Part shown: piece after piece, positions 60,170-64,000 of the stretch
Layout: each line of letters begins with the position of its first letter
How positions within the stretch are numbered: the stretch's first letter is position 1
Virus record (IMG/VR): IMGVR_UViG_3300042564_002458
Span: 1-64,000 of that record
Strand: one strand, 5' to 3'
Length of the DNA stretch: 64,000 bases
Origin: a virus
The notes under the pieces: model-generated
Seen by the model: the letters and a program-made list of their open reading frames with translations, nothing else
Told to the model about the DNA's origin: nothing
Database searches by the model: none
Position numbers and translations under genes: made by a program

Positions 60170-60583
60170 TTATTCCTTAACTCTATTTTCTCTTTCATTT
60201 TGATGTTCATCACATAATGTGATAATCCACCCTGATTGATTACTCTTTCCTGGTCTGCCGCACTGTTCGCAGATACGACCACTCATTGACTCAGCAAACC
60301 AAATCATACCATCTATCAGTCTGTCACCACCACTAGTGTAAAAACGTAGTGTGCCAAACTTTTCTTTGACCTGATCTGCCACTACCTGTGGAATAACTCT
60401 AGTCTCTGAACTGTTGTTGTCAATGTAGCTTTGAATATTCCAACATAATGTATCAATTAAATCATACCAACCATCACCAACGGATAAACCCCAATACATG
60501 CATGATTGAGTCATATCTTTGTCAACATTAACAAAAATCTTGGGATATTTCTTACATAGTTTAGATTCTAATTCTGGACTCAT
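60170..60583 (-). CDS. Conserved-type phage protein with zinc-binding C-terminus (137 aa)
   Basis: The ATG at 60583 follows GGGAGA; an upstream TTG is unlikely. GLSVGDGWYDLIDTLCWNI and the C-terminal CEQCGRPGKSNQSGWIITLC...H (C-C-C-H) are typical of a small phage protein family I recall as widespread. Function unknown. Confidence 0.7.
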   Translation of the reverse strand: MSPELESKLCKKYPKIFVNVDKDMTQSCMYWGLSVGDGWYDLIDTLCWNIQSYIDNNSSETRVIPQVVADQVKEKFGTLRFYTSGGDRLIDGMIWFAESMSGRICEQCGRPGKSNQSGWIITLCDEHQNERENRVKE

Positions 60584-60584
60584 A

Positions 60585-60911
60585 TTATTCTCCCATAAAA
60601 TTTGATTCAAGATTAATGATCTTAATTGATCCTTTATCTCCTAAATCGTTAACAAAACCGTTAAAAATACTTGAAGTATATCCACTCATACCAATATTAT
60701 GTTTACCACAATTGTAAATACTTCCGCTTGCATTATGAATTTCATAATGATTATCATGTTCTACAATGTTAGTGATACCTGAACTTAATTTCCAACGATC
60801 ACTACCTAAATAACCACCATACCAACTGGCTAATACTTTACGAGTACTTTCTTCATCTTCATTAAATTTTAGTTCTACAATTACCCAACTATCAGGTGTA
60901 TATGTGCTCAT
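60585..60911 (-). CDS. Conserved-type phage protein (108 aa)
   Basis: YTPDSWVIVELK and VLASWYGGYLGSDRWKLSSG match a small protein I recall in many T4-type and other phages. Beta-rich. Function unknown. Confidence 0.7.
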   Translation of the reverse strand: MSTYTPDSWVIVELKFNEDEESTRKVLASWYGGYLGSDRWKLSSGITNIVEHDNHYEIHNASGSIYNCGKHNIGMSGYTSSIFNGFVNDLGDKGSIKIINLESNFMGE

Positions 60912-60931
60912 TTTTAATCCTAAAGTTATTG

Positions 60932-61768
60932 TTAAATATCATCATATTGTATAATTTGTCTAGTATCCATATTAATAATTACTCCATCATAATTTAGATA
61001 TTTTTTAAACAAATAGTTATAAGTATTATACTCTGAATCGTTTACTAAAATAACATCATATATTTCATATTTATATTTTGATAAATGATCACTGAATGGT
61101 TCAGTCAATATATGTTTTTGAAATAAAGATGGGCATTTTTTTATTTTAATAAAATCATTATCATGGTCAATAGGCAGATAAAATAGATTTTTTATTTTTG
61201 GTAATGGATATCTACCCCACCAATATGAATATAAACCCCAAAACTCTGCATGAAATCTATAAGTCGGACTTAATTTCATTGGATCAATCAATTGTTTGAC
61301 ATATTCTGATTTGAACCAAAAGAAATTTCCCTTAAAATGCCAATGAAATAATGATCCAACAAAATCTGAACCACAATCTAAATGATAACGACATAGATCA
61401 CTATGATCAACTACACCATACATCATTAATGTAGACCAGTTTAAGCTATTGTGATATTCTGAACCATTCGGTCTACTAGCACCCTTACAATGAAGATATA
61501 ATCCATAAAAATCTAAAGTAGATGAATCTTTCCAAAGTTTCTGAAGAGCAGGATATTCATATGATGTTGCATCCAATCCGGTATCAAAATATTCAATATC
61601 TAAATTACTATTAGTTAAAAAATCATATTTTCCCCAGTTAAGAGAATGTACAATAATTATTTTTTCATATTTCAAATTACTATTTTGTATACTATTAATA
61701 ATATGTAATAAACTAGATTTAGTATTAATCATTTCAATTACTGAAATATAAATTCGTACTGGTTTCAC
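60932..61768 (-). CDS. Glycosyltransferase-like protein (278 aa)
   Basis: The GTG at 61768 is taken, as an upstream TTG overlaps the previous stop. YGLYLHCKGASRPNGSEYHN, NWSTLMMYGVVDH and GNFFWFKSEYVKQL resemble the uncharacterised glycosyltransferase-like proteins (HTKG/HCKG motif) found in large viruses and bacteria. Target unknown. Confidence 0.6.
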   Translation of the reverse strand: MKPVRIYISVIEMINTKSSLLHIINSIQNSNLKYEKIIIVHSLNWGKYDFLTNSNLDIEYFDTGLDATSYEYPALQKLWKDSSTLDFYGLYLHCKGASRPNGSEYHNSLNWSTLMMYGVVDHSDLCRYHLDCGSDFVGSLFHWHFKGNFFWFKSEYVKQLIDPMKLSPTYRFHAEFWGLYSYWWGRYPLPKIKNLFYLPIDHDNDFIKIKKCPSLFQKHILTEPFSDHLSKYKYEIYDVILVNDSEYNTYNYLFKKYLNYDGVIINMDTRQIIQYDDI

Positions 61769-61770
61769 GT

Positions 61771-62472
61771 TTAATCCCAAAGACCTTGATAATATTTACC
61801 AAACAAACGAAAACCATTCTGAATACGATCTTGTACTAGTTTCATACCATCATAATCACATTCATATGTATGATTCGGGCCATCTGCCATCTGATAAAGT
61901 TTGGCATCTTCTTCTGGTACTGGGTTGCCATCTCGATCAACCGGTAACCAAACAGTATCAAAGTTTCCTGAACGGAACGCATCTTCCCACGAATCGTCTA
62001 GCTCACATTCAAATGCAAAGATCATTTCATCTATGACCCAATCCCAGCGTTTAAAATGATTATCATCTGTATCATATTCATTTTCTTTTGGTGATGCTTC
62101 TGTACTACGCAGATTCATGTTCTCCGGTACATCTTCGTCATCAACAAATGGAGCACCGTGCTTAGTTTCTTTCAATTGTTTAAGCATTGGAAGAATGATA
62201 TATGCCAATGTATGATCCATTGACCACGTATCCCAACGATCAATTTTTACTTTGATTGTACGTTGACGTTTAGATTCAACCCACAAACAAAATTTTTGTA
62301 GTAATGAATCTTTGTCGTCTCCCCCGGATAGCCAAGTACCAAAATTATGAACCCAGTCCGGTTTACGTTTGAATCCATATTCATCTGTTTCTTTTTTAGC
62401 CCAAAAGCATAGCATTTCCGCGATTTGGTAGGGACCAATCCAGTTCTTATACTTTCCAATTTTAACTTTCAT
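61771..62472 (-). CDS. Conserved-type phage protein, KIGxYxxWIGPYQ family (233 aa)
   Basis: MKVKIGKYKNWIGPYQIAEM, VKIDRWDTWSMDHTLAYIIL and PMLKQLKETKHGAPFVDDED are highly characteristic of a protein found in many large phages; no function is known to me. It has a strong promoter of its own. Confidence 0.8.
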   Translation of the reverse strand: MKVKIGKYKNWIGPYQIAEMLCFWAKKETDEYGFKRKPDWVHNFGTWLSGGDDKDSLLQKFCLWVESKRQRTIKVKIDRWDTWSMDHTLAYIILPMLKQLKETKHGAPFVDDEDVPENMNLRSTEASPKENEYDTDDNHFKRWDWVIDEMIFAFECELDDSWEDAFRSGNFDTVWLPVDRDGNPVPEEDAKLYQMADGPNHTYECDYDGMKLVQDRIQNGFRLFGKYYQGLWD

Positions 62473-62497
62473 TTTTATCCTAAATCTATTATACTCT

Positions 62498-62526
62498 ATT
62501 ATACTCTATTAATGAGTTATTGTCAA
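62498..62526 (-). promoter_or_regulatory. sigma70-type promoter
   Basis: On the minus strand TTGACA (62526-62521), 17 bp, TATAAT (62503-62498), followed by a second TATAAT 10 bp on. Confidence 0.8.
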
Positions 62527-62529
62527 GAA

Positions 62530-62832
62530 TTATAACCACCGCAAAATGAACAACGCGGCCTGTTTTTCATCATGAAATCCGAATACATCATTCCATCCAT
62601 AATTTATACCATTACCACTCATACGAGAGAATAATTCTTTATTGTTTACGTAATAGAAATCCCATGTAGTCCCAGGTGGTCCAAAATGGTCAATGGCCCA
62701 ATCATAGGCTTGATTATAATCCAGACGTTTTTCTTCATTAAGTATAACTTCATGCTCAAATATTTCGTCTCTAGTAAAGTTAATCAATGCTCTTTTAACT
62801 CTACTATGTTTTGGAATGTATCTTATTCCCAT
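62530..62832 (-). CDS. F-x-L-(K/R)-W family protein (100 aa)
   Basis: YDWAIDHFGPPGTTWDFYYV and the end KQAALFILRWL. Its ATG is formed within the last Lys-Trp codons of the preceding gene. Confidence 0.65.
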   Translation of the reverse strand: MGIRYIPKHSRVKRALINFTRDEIFEHEVILNEEKRLDYNQAYDWAIDHFGPPGTTWDFYYVNNKELFSRMSGNGINYGWNDVFGFHDEKQAALFILRWL

Positions 62833-63083
62833 TTTAATAAAAAAAATGTTAAATCTTCAGGATTTCTAAAATAGTACTTACTATGACCATCTATACTAAC
62901 ACACCATCTACTATCTGGAACACTTCTACGTTGAGCAATACCAAATTTTTTTGTACACCAACGATATATGTCAGCAGCCTCAAGATGATCAATATAATAT
63001 AGATGATTTCTCACTCTACGAGCCGTCATCCAAACTGTACCATTACTATGATAATCTTCTCTAACAACAAATTTCATGACCAT
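62823..63083 (-). CDS. F-x-L-(K/R)-W family protein (86 aa)
   Basis: IYRWCTKKFGIAQRR and the end PEDLTFFLLKWE. Two in-frame ATGs (63083, 63077) overlap the previous stop. Confidence 0.65.
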   Translation of the reverse strand: MVMKFVVREDYHSNGTVWMTARRVRNHLYYIDHLEAADIYRWCTKKFGIAQRRSVPDSRWCVSIDGHSKYYFRNPEDLTFFLLKWE

Positions 63084-63283
63084 TTCAATAAAAATAATGT
63101 GGCATCACTTTCTTTGTTAAATTCCGCCTCAAACTCAAACCATGGATCCGAATCTACACGATCAACAGTCCACTCTAGTTCTATTATACGAAAATTTATA
63201 AAACTTGTACAGTGTTCATTTATCCAATCCACAACTTCCTGTACATCAAAGTCATTGATAATTTTAATCTTGACTACGACCAT
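63074..63283 (-). CDS. F-x-L-(K/R)-W family protein (69 aa)
   Basis: VVDWINEHCTSFINF and the end SDATLFLLKWS. Start overlaps the previous gene. Confidence 0.65.
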   Translation of the reverse strand: MVVVKIKIINDFDVQEVVDWINEHCTSFINFRIIELEWTVDRVDSDPWFEFEAEFNKESDATLFLLKWS

Positions 63284-63555
63284 TTTAATATAAATGCAGT
63301 TAATACTAGAGGATCATAAATTTTTAATGACAACCCAACAATATCAACCGAATTAATAATACACCATCTATTTAATTCGTCAAAATTATTATTCCAATAT
63401 GCTACATCGGTTAAAATTATTGAAGTATAATTAACGTCTTCTTCCAAATATTCTTCTGGAACCAAATAGAATTTATGTCCTTTCATTTCTGTCAATACAT
63501 CAATATGATCTTTTAACCAATGGTTACGTTGTGATTGATATTCGTCTGAATTCAT
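63274..63555 (-). CDS. F-x-L-(K/R)-W family protein (93 aa)
   Basis: The ATG at 63555 shares ATGA with the previous stop; a GTG at 63564 is possible. LNRWCIINSVDIVG and the end LVLTAFILKWS mark it as a family member. Confidence 0.6.
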   Translation of the reverse strand: MNSDEYQSQRNHWLKDHIDVLTEMKGHKFYLVPEEYLEEDVNYTSIILTDVAYWNNNFDELNRWCIINSVDIVGLSLKIYDPLVLTAFILKWS

Positions 63556-63767
63556 AATATCCACTTTAATGTAAATATCAAAGCATCTTTGCTCTGAGTA
63601 AATGTAAATGTTCCATCAAACAAATCAAGACACCATTGACCGTCAATCCATCTGTCACCGGCCATAATACATGATCCAAAATTATCTGTGCACCAATCTT
63701 TCATTTCATATATTTTTTGAATACTAGAATCATTTTCAAATGATATTGGAATTTTTGTCATGACCAT
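63552..63767 (-). CDS. F-x-L-(K/R)-W family protein (71 aa)
   Basis: MKDWCTDNFGSCIMAGDRW and the end KDALIFTLKWIL. Starts at 63767 or 63761, overlapping the previous gene. Confidence 0.65.
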   Translation of the reverse strand: MVMTKIPISFENDSSIQKIYEMKDWCTDNFGSCIMAGDRWIDGQWCLDLFDGTFTFTQSKDALIFTLKWIL

Positions 63768-64000
63768 CTCAATAAAAATAAAAGTGCTGATTTCTCATCT
63801 GGTATACTCACAGTAACATGTAAGGTCGTTCCGACACTATTTGTTCTAGTTCCATGACCTCTCCATATATAGTCAATATTGTGTTCTTTCAACCAGTTAC
63901 ATATCTGATTCATAAAGATAGATGCATCACCATACTTACTACGATCTCCGTATACTGTACGGTCTGTATCAGGTCTCTGTAACTCACCAACATAATAAGT
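63758..64000 (-). CDS. F-x-L-(K/R)-W family protein, 5' end outside the window
   Basis: An open frame of 80 residues from the edge, ending DEKSALLFLLRWS before TGA at 63760-63758, with NWLKEHNIDYIWRG in place of the usual WC block. The start lies beyond the window. Confidence 0.6.
   Translation of the reverse strand, partial: TYYVGELQRPDTDRTVYGDRSKYGDASIFMNQICNWLKEHNIDYIWRGHGTRTNSVGTTLHVTVSIPDEKSALLFLLRWS

Noticed and set aside
1-64000. tRNA genes, which large T4-type phages often carry
   Set aside because: I found no cloverleaf-like segment in the non-coding gaps; nearly all gaps are under 160 bp and hold promoters or terminators.

Overview
The window is AT-rich, almost fully coding, and reads as part of a large T4-type myovirus genome rather than a bacterial chromosome. 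The T4-type core is a family B DNA polymerase (gp43 type), a sliding clamp (gp45 type), an RNase H/FEN-type 5'-3' exonuclease, an ATP-dependent DNA ligase, dCMP deaminase, ThyX and tail-fibre genes. Genes are tightly packed with ATGA and TAATG overlaps, many small ORFs resemble ones I recall from T4-type phages, and T4-style late-promoter motifs (NATAAATA) recur. I saw no tRNA, integrase, transposase or CRISPR array. The host is not identified; a circularly permuted tmRNA is usual in Alphaproteobacteria and in some cyanobacteria and betaproteobacteria.

Layout. 1-1.9 kb: two exported Tyr/Pro- or His-rich proteins around a permuted tmRNA gene (tag ANDENWALAA). 1.9-4.3 kb: small, probably early genes behind strong sigma70-type promoters, several with an 18-bp palindrome just upstream. 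4.3-11.2 kb: a MoxR ATPase/VWA pair, a 2OG-Fe(II) oxygenase, ThyX, an epimerase and a secreted nuclease. 11.3-19.4 kb: a collagen-like fibre and a run of proteins whose N-termini look like T4 capsid-targeting sequences, with a Dps. 19.4-31 kb: replication and repair (polymerase, clamp, UvdE-type endonuclease, RNase H) plus a bilin pair (ferredoxin-dependent bilin reductase and heme oxygenase). 31-39.6 kb: many small genes, a second set of palindrome-promoter cassettes, and DNA ligase. 39.7-54.2 kb: late and virion functions (a membrane protein with a peptidoglycan-binding motif, a subtilase, a 1094-aa repeat fibre, an A-type Fe-S carrier, translation factor IF-1, an AbrB-like protein, an amidoligase-like protein and a second operon of capsid-targeted proteins). 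54.3-57 kb: DnaK and a Bax-inhibitor-1-like membrane protein sharing one terminator. 57-64 kb, minus strand: nucleotide metabolism, small conserved phage genes and a tandem family of small proteins ending in F-x-L-(K/R)-W.

How it fits together. Two promoter classes are visible. TTGACA-N17-TATAAT promoters, often with the extended start TTGACAATAAATC, precede early and middle genes. NATAAATA motifs precede fibre, internal-protein, IF-1 and DnaK genes. At about eight late-type motifs, and at two sigma70-type promoters, the start codon sits almost exactly where transcription should begin and no Shine-Dalgarno is seen, suggesting leaderless mRNAs. A phage that carries its own IF-1 and tmRNA and uses leaderless messages would be remodelling translation at initiation and at ribosome rescue. 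The capsid-targeted set, including an Alt-like ADP-ribosyltransferase and a ParB-like protein, suggests a sizeable protein payload carried in the head. Functional calls rest on motif recognition by eye and were not checked against databases.
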